Assembly (NCBI RefSeq): GCF_014237455.1
Contig: NZ_JABZFL010000030.1
Location: 62,001 to 126,000 of the forward strand
Reading direction: 5' to 3'
DNA: 64,000 nucleotides
DNA from: Desulfobacula sp.
GTDB taxonomy: Bacteria > Desulfobacterota > Desulfobacteria > Desulfobacterales > Desulfobacteraceae
Shown: positions 29,524 to 41,243 of the stretch, piece by piece
Position numbering within the stretch: the stretch's first letter is position 1
How the letters are laid out: every line of letters starts with the position of its first letter
The notes under the pieces: model-generated
What the model was told of the DNA's origin: nothing
The model's input: only the letters and a program-made list of their open reading frames with translations
The model's database searches: none
Program-made: the position numbers and the translations under genes

Positions 29524-31551
29524 TTATGTCGGTAGTACCTGGTATCCATATTCAGTGAAAAATCCAATAATGGCCCATGTCCCGCCTATGAGAAAATCAC
29601 CCATAATCAGTCCCACAAAGAAATACCGCATTTTTTTAAATAAGATCACTCCGCCATACCGCATACATAATGTATTAAATATCCATCCGATGAAAAAGCT
29701 CAACCAGAGAATTTTCATGGCTGAACTGTAAACCATCAGATACCCGATGGGATGAAGAGGCCACCAGTAAAACCGGTGGTAGCAAATCACGAGGATGCCC
29801 ATTACAACCGCACCTGCGGCTGCAAATAATTTGATGGAATCTCCCTGTTCAATACTGTTTTGCAGGAGGGGGAAAAGATTGTTATACATGGACACGGTTG
29901 TTCGGGTTGCCCAGTCAAGCTGGAGTTCTCTTATCCCGTACCGGTAGCAGAGCAATATCATGGCAATGGCAGAAACCAGAAGGCAAAGGAACATGGCCAC
30001 CAAAATAGCCAATGCAATTTTTCCCTGTCCACTAGCATGTCGGGTTACCCTTCTTGTGTGCAGGATGGACGGTGCCACAGACTCTCTTAAATCTACAAAC
30101 AGTATTTTTTGACTGATCCCGGCTAAGACCAGTGCCACACTGGAAAATATTTTCAGACCCAAAATGGTATTAACGGCATCCAGCGGAGCAACCGTCAATG
30201 TAAAGTATGTGACGCCTCCTTGACAGATCACCCGGGTGGCAACCATTGTAAATAAAATAAAAAAAGTGATTAAAATAATGCTTTGAAAAATAGAGACACC
30301 ATGAAAGGAAAACCAGATGACAAGTGTTATAAATCCGAAACTGGTTCCCCAGAATGCAAGTTTATCATCCATATGGTTTGAATTATTATCACTCTGGCCA
30401 AATCCGAGTGCATTTTTTGTCATTTTAATAAAATGAAATCTGGCTAACCAGATCAGGAATATTGCAAAAACAATAAATGCACCAATCATCTGGGTTTCTT
30501 CAGGACTTGCCAGCGTTGGACCAAATGTTGTGCCAAGTTCTGATGCGGGAAAACTGTATCCTGTGACAGACAAAACACCCGTGAAAAAAGCACCCAGTAT
30601 GAAAAAAAACCAGAAAGAAAATGATACCTGTTTTGATGCTAAAAACGCAAAACCGATAAAGGCCGGATAAAGGTATAATTTAAGCTTGATAAATCCCGTC
30701 AGGATGCCTTGTTTGGGAAAATAAGGGCCAGCAAGAATCAAGGTGTTAATGTGTGGGAACGAGGGAAAATAAAAATTCAACCCGTTCAGGAGATGAAGAC
30801 AAATCGGAATTCCAAGTCCGATTAATAAAAATTTATTCCCAAAGAAAGAAGACAATTTGTCTTGGTCAAGCGCACTTTGTATCATTTTCGGTACGATCAA
30901 AAGTGGAAAATTCATCCGCTCATTTTCCATGGCCTGCCGGGTAATCATATGAATGAGGCAGAGAATTAAAAAATAGCAGATGAATATAAAAATTCCCCAG
31001 GACAAAAATGGCACTGCCCATGTGTGCCAGGGGACCTTGGAGGTAAGTTCCAGCCACCCCATGTCCTGTCCACCGTCAATACCGTTGTAAAGCATTTCAA
31101 TGGCTTTGCCATCCTGGGGGAAAAGGTTTTTGGGTAGAAACGGGTGAAGAACTTCCTGCCATCGGTTTTCCACACTGGCAAAATAGTATGGTGCGGTCAG
31201 GTTGATGAAAAATGTCCTGGCAAACCCGGTATAGGCAATCCCTGAGACGAGAATCATCAGGCCCCATGTAAAAAGAAGTTCAGTCCCTGAAAGAAGGGTT
31301 TGGACCTTAAACAGTTTTCGGGCCAAAGCAGTGATAATCGTTAACCAGAATAAAAGGTAAAAGGGTGCCAGAGGAAAGTACCCGCCACCCAGAGGCGTTG
31401 CATTCCGATAGACATTATTAAAAGGTGTCAGGGCACAAATCAACACTGCAAGGAAAATTGCAATAATGTATGCCCGGGGCCTGATGGCAACCCATTTTTT
31501 TTTAGTTTCAGGCAATATTTGTTTTCTTCTCCTTATATTCTTCCTTTTCAT
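29524..31551 (-). CDS. Large polytopic membrane protein, DUF6785/DUF6784-like
   Basis: 675 aa, many TM segments; ends next to the previous gene. Confidence 0.7.
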   Translation of the reverse strand: MKRKNIRRRKQILPETKKKWVAIRPRAYIIAIFLAVLICALTPFNNVYRNATPLGGGYFPLAPFYLLFWLTIITALARKLFKVQTLLSGTELLFTWGLMILVSGIAYTGFARTFFINLTAPYYFASVENRWQEVLHPFLPKNLFPQDGKAIEMLYNGIDGGQDMGWLELTSKVPWHTWAVPFLSWGIFIFICYFLILCLIHMITRQAMENERMNFPLLIVPKMIQSALDQDKLSSFFGNKFLLIGLGIPICLHLLNGLNFYFPSFPHINTLILAGPYFPKQGILTGFIKLKLYLYPAFIGFAFLASKQVSFSFWFFFILGAFFTGVLSVTGYSFPASELGTTFGPTLASPEETQMIGAFIVFAIFLIWLARFHFIKMTKNALGFGQSDNNSNHMDDKLAFWGTSFGFITLVIWFSFHGVSIFQSIILITFFILFTMVATRVICQGGVTYFTLTVAPLDAVNTILGLKIFSSVALVLAGISQKILFVDLRESVAPSILHTRRVTRHASGQGKIALAILVAMFLCLLVSAIAMILLCYRYGIRELQLDWATRTTVSMYNNLFPLLQNSIEQGDSIKLFAAAGAVVMGILVICYHRFYWWPLHPIGYLMVYSSAMKILWLSFFIGWIFNTLCMRYGGVILFKKMRYFFVGLIMGDFLIGGTWAIIGFFTEYGYQVLPT

Positions 31552-34500
31552 CCCTGTCCATGGATCTCCAGATTAAAAGCTGCTTTCTCATGAGATTAAC
31601 AAATCTTTTATTGATCCGCCACCAGGTGTTTCGTTCACCGGATTCACGCCTTATGTTCATGCGTATCTCTTGATGTTTTTTATAATATTGTGATGGATGG
31701 AATACGATACTAATGTCCTGCATGACACCCAGATCAAAGGGAGCAAGCCAGGCTGTAAAATTGATTTTCAAATTATTTTTGTCTGATAATTTTGATGATA
31801 CCGTATGTTTTTTGTCTGAAGACAGTTCCAGGTTATCCACCGAGAAAATGCCTTGGGATATTTCTTGATGGGCTTTAAGGAACTGGTAGAGATAACCCGA
31901 GACACTCTGTATTTCACTTGTTTTAATTAAAAAAGGCAATTCAATATCCAGAGTGTCGCCCTTGGCTTTAGCAAGCTCCCATGATTTTTCAACATCCGGT
32001 ATGGCAATCGAAGCGGCAACCCGGGAGGGATATATGGAGGATAAAATGACAACCAGCATGACCAGTGCCATGGCAAACACACCGCCCAAAGAAGAATAGT
32101 TCACGGTGATACCGTTGAGAAGAGCGGTTCCTGCAAAGACTTTAACCATGACCTGGGCAAGAATATACCCTAAAACCACGCTGAGTACAGCATAGGAAAG
32201 GGCTTCAGCAATAAAGATAATTGAAACATGGGAGGGTGCCATGCCGATGGAAGTATAAATACCAATTTCCCTTTTTCTTTCCTGAACACTGCCTATCATA
32301 GTGTTCAGTACGATAAAAATAGAAATGAGAATGGGGATCAAAATATTGGGCACCCCTGAATAATCGAGGCTGTCACTTGCATTATAGAGAAAAACTCCTG
32401 TTTTTTCCCCAGAGAAGAGCCATAATCCGAATCGATCCACCATTTCATAAGTAGAGTCATGACTGTCAGGATTGTTCTTATGTTTTAATGCAATACTTTT
32501 AAGATTTCCCCCCAGAGAAATAAGGGTTTTATAGGGAATGATCACGGTTTGATCAAAAGGGATATGTTTGTACCGGCTTTGAAAGGCTTTGATATCCTCC
32601 CCAGATTCCATGGCTTCCATTTCTGCATCTGTGGTCATATGAAAAACCTCATCCGGGAAAATTGCCGGTGTTATGGGTTCTCCATCAAGATCCCTGAATT
32701 TATCAAATTTATCCCCGGAAAAAATGCCGATAACTTTAAACGGAATGGACCAAAGCATAATATTTCGGTCATCGGGATGTCGGTTTAAAAGATTTAGCTT
32801 GGCTGCCATTCTTTCGGAAATGATGATCGAATATCGGTCAGTATCCCAAAACCATCGACCCTGGGTCATAAAGTTTGAAAGACCGCTGATTTCCGGTTCT
32901 TTGGGAGATAAGCCAATCAGACCATTTGCTTCAAAGGTTTGATCCTGATGACGTATGGGAATCTTTGTCGCCCGGGTTCGATTTTGGGTTTCAAGCCAGG
33001 CCCTTGGCGCTGCAATCATATTTGAGGTCACGGTATTTTCGATTATTTTGAATGCTTCGGTGGGGAGACCTTTCCAGTTCAGTTGTTTTATCAAAAGCCC
33101 CTGATAGGGTGTTTGATCATTGTACAATAGTTTGGAGTGCTGGCGAATGTTTTTAACCGAAGTAAAGCTCATGATTGTAAACGTAAGAATAATAAGTGTC
33201 GTACAGGTGAGGACGGTTCTGATTTTTCTTCTCCGAAGATTATTGACTCCCATGAAGAAAGAGGCAGAAAATGCTTTTAAAAAACTTATTTCTCCTCCAT
33301 TTCCCCTTTTTCCCTGTCGCTGTATTTGTTTCATTTCATTCTCAAAATGATGAAAAATGATCCATGTCACCATGGCAGACAATCCAGTGATGAAAAATGC
33401 AAGAATCACAACGATGGGACTATAGGCCAATTCAAATGCCGGATGAACATTATAAATAATGGTGATAAGAATAATTAAAATCGTCAGGAAACCGGCAATT
33501 CTTTTATAAATATTGATAAAGGCAAAGGCAAAGCGCTCCAGGCAAAAAGCAAACGGTGCAAATAACATAATATAAAACAGAACACCATAAAGCACATCTT
33601 TCTGGATAGTTTCAACATGGTCGTATACCCTTCCGGCAAGGGCAAGAGATGTGCCGGCCGAATTAAAAAATTTATCATATTTTAAATTTTCAAAATTCAG
33701 TTTTGCATTTTCCAATGCCTGGTTCCCCTGGATTCTTAATTCCCTGATTTTCCGGTTATTAATTCCCTTGTGTTCAAGGTTGTCTATCCTCGGGTTCAAC
33801 AACGCCCACATATCTTTCGCCGCAAGATACTGGGTGGGCGTAATCAACGGGTTCTCATCAATTCGATATCCTCTGCCAGCATGATGTTTTGGGTCGGAAT
33901 GGGTTAATAGCAGCTTTTTGGTCAGAAGGGTGTCTGATAACGCTATTTTCAGACGGGTTCCGGGCCGGAGATAAATGGAGTTGATAATAGAGGATCTGGT
34001 ATCAATCCTGCTGTACCAATATTGTATTGGGGCGGCACCCGTTCTGGCATCCAGGATCACTATCTTCGTCATATACTGGAAGGTTCTGGGTTCAAGAAGA
34101 TTGAGTATGGTTGTCTGGCTGCAGGGAAACATAACAAGATCGGTTTCCATATTTTTTTTTGTTACTTTAACACGATATCGTGCCTTTGTGGTCTTTCTTT
34201 TATCAATCGTCCAGGTGGTATTTCCGGTTGTTTTATCGAATTTATAACCTTCAATAATCACTTTATGGAGGGTTGATTTTTTGGTTGCCACACCTTTGAT
34301 CATAAATTGACCTGATTCATCAACCATATTATGGAATGTCCCATGGCCCTGGAATGAGAGAATAACGCTGCCAGGCGCCGGGGCATCGGCAAACACAGCA
34401 CCATGTCTTAAAAAGTTAGCCTGCCCCCTTACCGTGGCAAAATCATTTCGCGGAGGTCGTGTGCCGGAAATATCAGGTGTGGAGGCAATAATTTTAATAA

Positions 34501-36316
34501 GATTTGAGATAAAACGGCTCTGGTTTGCAGCGTTTTTAATATCTATTGTTTCTAAAATATCATATGGGGTGCCCCATAAACGTCTTGCATCATTTGTCGT
34601 TACAAGACTGAGTCCCAAATAACCCGCCAGCCTGCTGACTTCGCCCCCTAGTGCCGGTGTGTCCTTAAAATAACTTTGCCAGGATTTGTGAAGCGAGGGC
34701 CTTAATGAATCCTTTAAAATATTTTCCGAATTGAGATTGTCAGCTGCTTTTTTGCTGCTGTTAATGAGGAGTTTATTTAATTTAACATAGGGTGAGAATG
34801 TATTTATGGAATCTTTAATGTCATACAACCAGCCTTCATTAAATGCTCCGATGCCGTTTCCATGACTTGAAAGGTGCAATGAAATGATTATTTGGACATT
34901 TTTTGGTTCAACTAATTTTCTTAATGTCTTAGATGACATAAGATTCTTTTTGTGTGTTTTTGAATCAGTCAAGATTCTTTTTAATTTTTCAGCAGCAGGG
35001 GGGATCAATACTTTTACCAAATCAATTTCACTAGTAGTAAGACTCGTCAGATCGTTCTTACTTTCAAGTCTTTTTAACGCCATTCTCCGGGCTGCCAATT
35101 TTTTTATCTGAATCTCGTCCGGCTTTTCCTCAAGTCGAAGCTGCATCAGTTGGTTGCTCTGGCCATCAATTTTTGTTTTAATGACATCTAAAATATTTTT
35201 TTGAACAAGCTTAAGGTTATTGACGTCCAAGTTCTTTTTTCCAAGATAGTCATCCAGTAAATTTAAACTTTTTTCAGATTCATTGATGGTCTTCTCATAG
35301 TTTGAGAGCATTTTTTTTAATTGTCTGGGTTTCAATTGAAGACTCCAGATAAATTCGCGCATTCCTTGAAGGCTGTTACCGTGACCGGATGTGGCAATTA
35401 ACAGGATTGATCTTTTTACAGGGTTGGTTTTAAGATAGGCTGCAAGATCCATGAGTGTTGCGATGGAGCAGGCTTGATCAGCACCGGGTGACCGTCCGGG
35501 TATGAATGCGGATGTGTCATAGAAACTTTCTATGATAATCAATTCATTTTTCAATTCATCATCAGTGCCCGGTATCATGCAATAAATATTTTGGGCAGTT
35601 GTTCTTTCCCATTTCAGGTCTGAAATGAGGGTAACTTCGGGTGTTTTTTTAAGCGCACTGAAATTTTTAAAATCACCGAACAAGACCTTGGCCTTTTGAG
35701 TTGAAATAATAAATTTTGGAAATTGCACCGGCGAAATTTCAGTTTTGTCTTTGAAAATAAATTTATCCGGGTGAGGGCCTTGAATGTATATCAATGCCCT
35801 GGCACCCAGTGAGAGCGCATTGATCCAGTTGCTGCCGGAATCAAGATCCATTAAAACGATGGCACCTTTTATGGTCCTGTCGTTAAAGTCTTTCAACTCT
35901 CCTTTGCCCACATAAACGATAGACGCGGTCAGGCCGGGCTTTGGGATTGTTCCTGGCGAAATGGCATTGGACAGAAACGGATCAATGGCTAAAGGCTGCC
36001 CCTCATTGCCCACCTTGATCCGGCAGATTCCCTTTTTACGAACAGGCAAAGAAAAAGCCTGTGATCCAATGGCGGAATACCCTAAATTTTTCAATTGGGA
36101 TTTTATAAATTCAACTGTCTGGGTGGTGCCAATAGTTCCACTGCTTCTGTCTTGAACACTTGAAAAAGAAGTGATTAACTGAGCGAATTTTTTTTGATGA
36201 TAAGGCTCACTTACAATCAGTGCCGAGAGGGTCGCCGGCAATAATAAGATTAAAAAAAACAATAAAAAGGAAAAAAAATGTGAAACAGGCTTATGCAATG
36301 TGAATGCTACCCCCAC
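31508..36316 (-). CDS. M28-peptidase-like (degenerate) domain fused to FtsX/MacB-type permease
   Basis: 1602 aa; N-terminal M28/PA-like region ([25 protein letters not shown]), C-terminal FtsX-type region ([32 protein letters not shown]). Confidence 0.8.
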   Translation of the reverse strand: MGVAFTLHKPVSHFFSFLLFFLILLLPATLSALIVSEPYHQKKFAQLITSFSSVQDRSSGTIGTTQTVEFIKSQLKNLGYSAIGSQAFSLPVRKKGICRIKVGNEGQPLAIDPFLSNAISPGTIPKPGLTASIVYVGKGELKDFNDRTIKGAIVLMDLDSGSNWINALSLGARALIYIQGPHPDKFIFKDKTEISPVQFPKFIISTQKAKVLFGDFKNFSALKKTPEVTLISDLKWERTTAQNIYCMIPGTDDELKNELIIIESFYDTSAFIPGRSPGADQACSIATLMDLAAYLKTNPVKRSILLIATSGHGNSLQGMREFIWSLQLKPRQLKKMLSNYEKTINESEKSLNLLDDYLGKKNLDVNNLKLVQKNILDVIKTKIDGQSNQLMQLRLEEKPDEIQIKKLAARRMALKRLESKNDLTSLTTSEIDLVKVLIPPAAEKLKRILTDSKTHKKNLMSSKTLRKLVEPKNVQIIISLHLSSHGNGIGAFNEGWLYDIKDSINTFSPYVKLNKLLINSSKKAADNLNSENILKDSLRPSLHKSWQSYFKDTPALGGEVSRLAGYLGLSLVTTNDARRLWGTPYDILETIDIKNAANQSRFISNLIKIIASTPDISGTRPPRNDFATVRGQANFLRHGAVFADAPAPGSVILSFQGHGTFHNMVDESGQFMIKGVATKKSTLHKVIIEGYKFDKTTGNTTWTIDKRKTTKARYRVKVTKKNMETDLVMFPCSQTTILNLLEPRTFQYMTKIVILDARTGAAPIQYWYSRIDTRSSIINSIYLRPGTRLKIALSDTLLTKKLLLTHSDPKHHAGRGYRIDENPLITPTQYLAAKDMWALLNPRIDNLEHKGINNRKIRELRIQGNQALENAKLNFENLKYDKFFNSAGTSLALAGRVYDHVETIQKDVLYGVLFYIMLFAPFAFCLERFAFAFINIYKRIAGFLTILIILITIIYNVHPAFELAYSPIVVILAFFITGLSAMVTWIIFHHFENEMKQIQRQGKRGNGGEISFLKAFSASFFMGVNNLRRRKIRTVLTCTTLIILTFTIMSFTSVKNIRQHSKLLYNDQTPYQGLLIKQLNWKGLPTEAFKIIENTVTSNMIAAPRAWLETQNRTRATKIPIRHQDQTFEANGLIGLSPKEPEISGLSNFMTQGRWFWDTDRYSIIISERMAAKLNLLNRHPDDRNIMLWSIPFKVIGIFSGDKFDKFRDLDGEPITPAIFPDEVFHMTTDAEMEAMESGEDIKAFQSRYKHIPFDQTVIIPYKTLISLGGNLKSIALKHKNNPDSHDSTYEMVDRFGLWLFSGEKTGVFLYNASDSLDYSGVPNILIPILISIFIVLNTMIGSVQERKREIGIYTSIGMAPSHVSIIFIAEALSYAVLSVVLGYILAQVMVKVFAGTALLNGITVNYSSLGGVFAMALVMLVVILSSIYPSRVAASIAIPDVEKSWELAKAKGDTLDIELPFLIKTSEIQSVSGYLYQFLKAHQEISQGIFSVDNLELSSDKKHTVSSKLSDKNNLKINFTAWLAPFDLGVMQDISIVFHPSQYYKKHQEIRMNIRRESGERNTWWRINKRFVNLMRKQLLIWRSMDRDEKEEYKEKKTNIA

Positions 36317-37047
36317 TTTTCATCTATTTTACCCAATGAAATAGAAAGTTCGTCTCTGTTCTCTATTCTATCAACCCGGCCGTCAGTGACCCAGATGACC
36401 CTGTCTGAAACATTCAGCATTTTCAGGTCATGGGTTGCCGAGATAATGGTAACCCCTTTTTCCCGGCTCAGCAGTTTTAATAATTTGATGATTTCATCTC
36501 CTGTTGTCAGATCCAGGTTGCCTGTGGGCTCGTCTGCCAGAATGATGGCAGGATCATTGGCAAGGGCTCTTGCCACGGCAACCCGTTGCTGTTGACCGCC
36601 GGAGAGTTCAAAGGGTTTGTGCTGGAATCTTGGTTTAAGTCCTACAAGATCCAGAAGCTCCATTCCTTTATCTCTTGCCGCATCATCCGGTATTCCGGCA
36701 AATATCATCGGCAGTGTCACATTCTCCAAAGCGGTCATCACCTGGATAATATTAAAGGTTTGAAAAATATATCCGATTTTCCTGCAACGCAGCCAGGCTA
36801 ATTCATAGGCATCCAGCTGTGAGACGTCAATTTCATCGATGAAAACAGAACCGGTTGTGGGTTTGTCCAAACCTCCGATCATATTAAAAAGGGTTGTTTT
36901 CCCGGATCCTGACGGTCCCATAATAGAAATATATTCACCGGTTTTTATTTCAAGATCAATTCCCTTTAAAACATGGACCATTGATTTTCCCATTGTAAAA
37001 TCTTTGGTGACATTGGATACACGGACGATATTAGTTGGATTTTCCAA
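36307..37047 (-). CDS. ABC transporter ATP-binding protein, LolD/MacB family
   Basis: [56 protein letters not shown]. Confidence 0.95.
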   Translation of the reverse strand: MENPTNIVRVSNVTKDFTMGKSMVHVLKGIDLEIKTGEYISIMGPSGSGKTTLFNMIGGLDKPTTGSVFIDEIDVSQLDAYELAWLRCRKIGYIFQTFNIIQVMTALENVTLPMIFAGIPDDAARDKGMELLDLVGLKPRFQHKPFELSGGQQQRVAVARALANDPAIILADEPTGNLDLTTGDEIIKLLKLLSREKGVTIISATHDLKMLNVSDRVIWVTDGRVDRIENRDELSISLGKIDEKWG

Positions 37048-37050
37048 GAA

Positions 37051-37737
37051 TCAGTCCCTTCCTCTCATGGCTTCAATCGGTTGCATTCTTGCCGCCAGCA
37101 GTGCCGGGTACAACACCCCTAAAAGACTTAAAAAGCATCCCAGTAAAATAGAGGATGCAATGGATATAAAAATACCATTAAAGGATACATAAGTAATTGC
37201 CAATGTACCAAATTTTATTAAAGATCCGCACAAGGCAATGCCGGCTCCTGTCAAGGCGCCTATAGCAGCGCCGATGAATCCCTGCAAAAAGGCTTCAATT
37301 AAAAAAAGTTTTAAGATAAATCTGTCCAGGGCACCTAAGCATTTCATGGTGCCGATCTCTCTGAATCTGTCCGCAACAGCCATCAACTGGGTATTTACAA
37401 TGCCGACAACGCAGACAAGCAAAGATAAGAACAGAATCCAGCGTTCCTTTGGTGTTGTGTTGTATTGTTCTCCTGTGGCTGGGATTTCATATCCTCCTTG
37501 TGACAGTGTCTGTATGGCAATTTTGTTTTCAGAAAAAACAATCCCGGAGATAATATAGGAATTGGTTTTGATATAGCTGTAAAATGAAATGGCTAAAATC
37601 AGACTTATTGTTGTTATCAGAGACCGAAAAAATCTTGATTTGATGCTTTTAACAGCAATTTCAACAGATTTTAAAAACGGCAGAACAACCTGTTTTTTGG
37701 GCAGGTTTTTTTTTAGTTTCGTTTCTGGCTGCATCAA
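37051..37737 (-). CDS. Short FtsX/MacB-type ABC permease
   Basis: VADRFREIGTMKCLGALDRFILKLFLIEAFLQGFIGAAIG, PALLAARMQPIEAMRGRD. Confidence 0.88.
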   Translation of the reverse strand: MMQPETKLKKNLPKKQVVLPFLKSVEIAVKSIKSRFFRSLITTISLILAISFYSYIKTNSYIISGIVFSENKIAIQTLSQGGYEIPATGEQYNTTPKERWILFLSLLVCVVGIVNTQLMAVADRFREIGTMKCLGALDRFILKLFLIEAFLQGFIGAAIGALTGAGIALCGSLIKFGTLAITYVSFNGIFISIASSILLGCFLSLLGVLYPALLAARMQPIEAMRGRD

Positions 37738-37867
37738 TTAAAATAAATAGTCCAATTTGTTTCAAGATATAATATTGGTAAGTAAATTTAGGCGATAAGT
37801 CAAGAAATACCAACTTTTTATCCTTTTTAACTGTATGCTTGTCAACACCTTGACTTTATTCTGAGAT

Positions 37868-38881
37868 TTGGATAGAAGAGCAAAAACTCTAAACATCAGG
37901 ACGGTTATGCTCAACCTTACAGATATCAAAGCGCTCAATATTGAAATTTCATCCAAATGTATTGGTAAATGTCCGTTTTGCAGCCGGGATCAAAAAGTTC
38001 GTCCATATGGGAATCATTTCATCACATTTCAGGATTTTAGAAAATTGCCCAGGACCCTTATCCGGCAACTAAAATGGATCACTTTTGCCGGGAATTTTGG
38101 TGATTTGTCCACCAACAGGGATATGGTAAAAATTGCAGGTTACATAAAGGAGTTGAACCAAAATGTTGTTTTAGGCGGGGAGACCAATGGATCGGTTCAA
38201 GATGAAAAATGGTGGAGAGAGCTGGGACCATTTTTTAAGGACGGAAGTATGGAGTTTTCAGTGGACGGCCTCGTTGACACCCACGCCATCCACAGGATTG
38301 GGACCGATTATCATAAGATTATTAAAAATATTAAGGCATTTACGAGTGCAGGTGGTGTTGCACACTGGAAATTTATCTTGTTTTCCCACAATGAGCACCA
38401 GGTAGATGAGGCAGAACAAAAGGCCAGGCAGATCGGCTGCAAAAGATTTTTTGTTGTCCCCTCCAGAGATTATAACGAGCAGCTTAAAAAGTCTACGAAA
38501 TTTGAATTTCAGATAAAAAGAGATATTTTTCAATTTTATGATGAAAAAACAGCATCTTCTAAAGCCGTTGCAGTATGTAAACCCTTTGCAAACGGATCTG
38601 TCTATATCGCTGCTGATGGAGCGGTTCATCCATGCTGCTATTCTCATTGCATGCATATCACAGAGCACAATAAGTTGTTTGATTTTATTCTGCCTTTGAT
38701 AGAAAAATATCATGACGAGATTAATTATAAAACCAGATCCTTCAAAGATATCATACAAGGCCCGTATTTTAGAGAGGTTTTGGAAAAATCAAAAACAAAT
38801 ACCTATTGCCGAATGAAATGCAATCAATACCGGAAAACAATCAAAAAACAATTGATTTTAATCGATCGTCGCTTCCAATAA
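37868..38881 (+). CDS. Radical SAM protein with SPASM-like C-terminal cysteines
   Basis: CIGKCPFC (Cx3Cx2C), C-terminal VYIAADGAVHPCCYSHC and YCRMKC. Confidence 0.88.
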   Translation: MDRRAKTLNIRTVMLNLTDIKALNIEISSKCIGKCPFCSRDQKVRPYGNHFITFQDFRKLPRTLIRQLKWITFAGNFGDLSTNRDMVKIAGYIKELNQNVVLGGETNGSVQDEKWWRELGPFFKDGSMEFSVDGLVDTHAIHRIGTDYHKIIKNIKAFTSAGGVAHWKFILFSHNEHQVDEAEQKARQIGCKRFFVVPSRDYNEQLKKSTKFEFQIKRDIFQFYDEKTASSKAVAVCKPFANGSVYIAADGAVHPCCYSHCMHITEHNKLFDFILPLIEKYHDEINYKTRSFKDIIQGPYFREVLEKSKTNTYCRMKCNQYRKTIKKQLILIDRRFQ

Positions 38882-38925
38882 AACTTCAATAAAAGAGAAT
38901 AGCTGCCATTATTTTTTCCATTTTC

Positions 38926-38954
38926 TTGACTTGATTCCTATGTTTCGTTACAAG
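38926..38954 (+). promoter_or_regulatory. Candidate promoter for the glycan operon
   Basis: TTGACT - 17 nt - TACAAG, 64 bp before the GSCFA start. Confidence 0.4.
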
Positions 38955-39018
38955 TAGCCTCAAGGCGAATAAAGAGTATCGTGTTTAATTTCTGTTGTAA
39001 TTATTTTTAGGATAAATC

Positions 39019-39981
39019 ATGGCCATTTCTGAAATGCATCCGATACACAGGTTTGAATCCTGGCAGGTCTGGCCGGGGTCATACGACAATAAGTTTATCC
39101 CCGGACAATATCCCCATAAAAAGAGTTCAGGGCTCTTTATTGATAAAACCACACCGGTTGCATCCATGGGGTCCTGCTTTGCAAGAGAAATCAGAAAAGT
39201 TTTGATCCGCCAGGGGTATGATTATATCCAGGAGGAAACCGACCATCCTGCATCGGTTCATGCCAGCGCTGCATGGGAGAGAACCTATAATACGTTTTCC
39301 ATGAGACAGATTTTTGAGTATACTTTTGAGTCCTTCAGGCCTAAGACAAGGTGGTGGATTTCTCCCAAAACAAAGCAGGTTCAAGATCCGTATCGGAGAA
39401 TTATTCTTTATGATTCAATAGATGAGGCCCAAAAAGATTTTAAATCCCACATTGAGTGTTCCCAACGAGCCATAAAGAGGGCCAAAGTGCTGATTTTGAC
39501 TCTGGGGTTAACTGAAATCTGGAAGGACAAATCCGATGGGAGCGTTATCTGTTTGCCGTCAGGACCTTATTTTAATGAGGGGGGCAGTTTGGATGACTAT
39601 GAATTTAAGGTCAGCAGATATTCAGAAAATCTTGATAACCTTGAAAAAATTTATAAGATTGTAAAAAATAATAATAAAGACTGTAAACTCATCATTACGA
39701 TATCCCCTGTCCATCTTTGGGCGACCTTCAGGGAAGATATGGATGTCATCAGCGCAAATTGCAATTCAAAGTCAACGTTAAGAGCGGTTGCAGATGAGTT
39801 TGTATGCCGGCACAATGATGTGTTTTATTTTCCCAGCTATGAAATTGCTACCAGCTTTACCATGATGATGAATAAAACCTGCTTTGAAAAAGGGAAAGAG
39901 AATTTTCATATCAATAAGGAAACGGTTGAGTTGATTATGAAGCATTTTTTGAAAGCTTATTCAAAAGGAGTGAAATTTTAA
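39019..39981 (+). CDS. GSCFA-domain protein
   Basis: Literal MGSCFAREI motif, LTLGLTEIW. Confidence 0.9.
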   Translation: MAISEMHPIHRFESWQVWPGSYDNKFIPGQYPHKKSSGLFIDKTTPVASMGSCFAREIRKVLIRQGYDYIQEETDHPASVHASAAWERTYNTFSMRQIFEYTFESFRPKTRWWISPKTKQVQDPYRRIILYDSIDEAQKDFKSHIECSQRAIKRAKVLILTLGLTEIWKDKSDGSVICLPSGPYFNEGGSLDDYEFKVSRYSENLDNLEKIYKIVKNNNKDCKLIITISPVHLWATFREDMDVISANCNSKSTLRAVADEFVCRHNDVFYFPSYEIATSFTMMMNKTCFEKGKENFHINKETVELIMKHFLKAYSKGVKF

Positions 39982-39986
39982 ACCTG

Positions 39987-41243
39987 ATGGATAAATTTCC
40001 CACCTTTAATATCCTGATGTATTCCCATGATACTTATGGGCTCGGGCACATCAGAAGAACCATGGCAATTGCCGAACAATTGCGACAATCAAATACCAAC
40101 ATACTGATACTCACGGGTTCTCCCATTGCCGGAAGATTGACATTTCCCAAATATGTTGACTATGTCAGGGTTCCGGGCATGATCAAAAAAGCAAATGATG
40201 AATATTTTCCGCTTACTATCAGAATCGATCCCCTGCAGGCAATGGAAATAAGACAAAGCATTATTATAGCTACGGTGAAAACCTTCTTGCCGGACCTGTT
40301 TATCGTGGATAAAGAGCCCCAGGGATTAAAAAAAGAAGTCCTGCCTGCACTGGAATGGATCAAAGAAAATTTACAAAACACAAAAACTATTCTTGGGTTA
40401 AGGGATATTATGGATGATTCCGAAACCGTTAAAGCAGACTGGAATAAAAAAAATATTTATTCAACTATTGAAGATTTTTACAGTGAAGTCTGGGTGTATG
40501 GACAAAAAAATATTTATAATCCTATCCAGGAATATGATATCCCGCCATCCATCAGTAAAAAACTGCATTTTACCGGTTATATTCCAAGAAAGGTTCCTTC
40601 AGAAAGTCTTGCCGATGATCTCAGATTACAATTGAATGTAATGAAAAATGAGAATCTGATAACGGTTACAACGGGAGGTGGTGGAGATGGATTCTATGTG
40701 CTGGATAATTATTTGACAATGCTTGAAAAAATGAAAGCACAATCCATTCTGCCGGCTTTCCAAAGTGTTCTGGTCACAGGGCCCTTTTTATCCCGAGATG
40801 ACAAGAACCTTATATTGGAACGTGCCAATGAACTTGGTATCCAATCCTATGGTTTTTTTTCAGACATGGAAACCTTGATTGCCGCATCAGATATTGTCGT
40901 GTGCATGGGGGGATATAACACTATATGCGAGGCTCTTTTTTCCAAAACCATGTCGTTGATCATTCCAAGGGAGACGCCACGAAAGGAGCAGTATATAAGA
41001 GCCCAGGCCTTTCATCGCGAAGGTCTGATTGAGTTTATCCCCTGGGCTCTTTTTAATGAAAATAACTTAGAGAATAAAATACTTAATATGCTGGAAAATA
41101 GAGCGTCTTTCACAAAAGCCATGGATAATTTTGAAATGACTGGAATTGTAAATATTTGTGAGCGCATATCGAAATTTTGGAATGGGAAAAATGGAAAAAA
41201 TGACAGCCCCGACACTATGTATGGTTTTGAAAGGCTATCCTAG
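39987..41243 (+). CDS. Glycosyltransferase, MurG-like (GT28/GT-B)
   Basis: MYSHDTYGLGHIRRTMAIAEQL, DIVVCMGGYNTICEALFSK. Confidence 0.82.
   Translation: MDKFPTFNILMYSHDTYGLGHIRRTMAIAEQLRQSNTNILILTGSPIAGRLTFPKYVDYVRVPGMIKKANDEYFPLTIRIDPLQAMEIRQSIIIATVKTFLPDLFIVDKEPQGLKKEVLPALEWIKENLQNTKTILGLRDIMDDSETVKADWNKKNIYSTIEDFYSEVWVYGQKNIYNPIQEYDIPPSISKKLHFTGYIPRKVPSESLADDLRLQLNVMKNENLITVTTGGGGDGFYVLDNYLTMLEKMKAQSILPAFQSVLVTGPFLSRDDKNLILERANELGIQSYGFFSDMETLIAASDIVVCMGGYNTICEALFSKTMSLIIPRETPRKEQYIRAQAFHREGLIEFIPWALFNENNLENKILNMLENRASFTKAMDNFEMTGIVNICERISKFWNGKNGKNDSPDTMYGFERLS

Noticed and set aside
37738-37867. Divergent promoters between the FtsX and radical SAM genes
   Set aside because: TTGACA/TTGACT boxes exist on the minus strand and TTGACT on the plus strand, but the matching -10 boxes are poor or wrongly spaced
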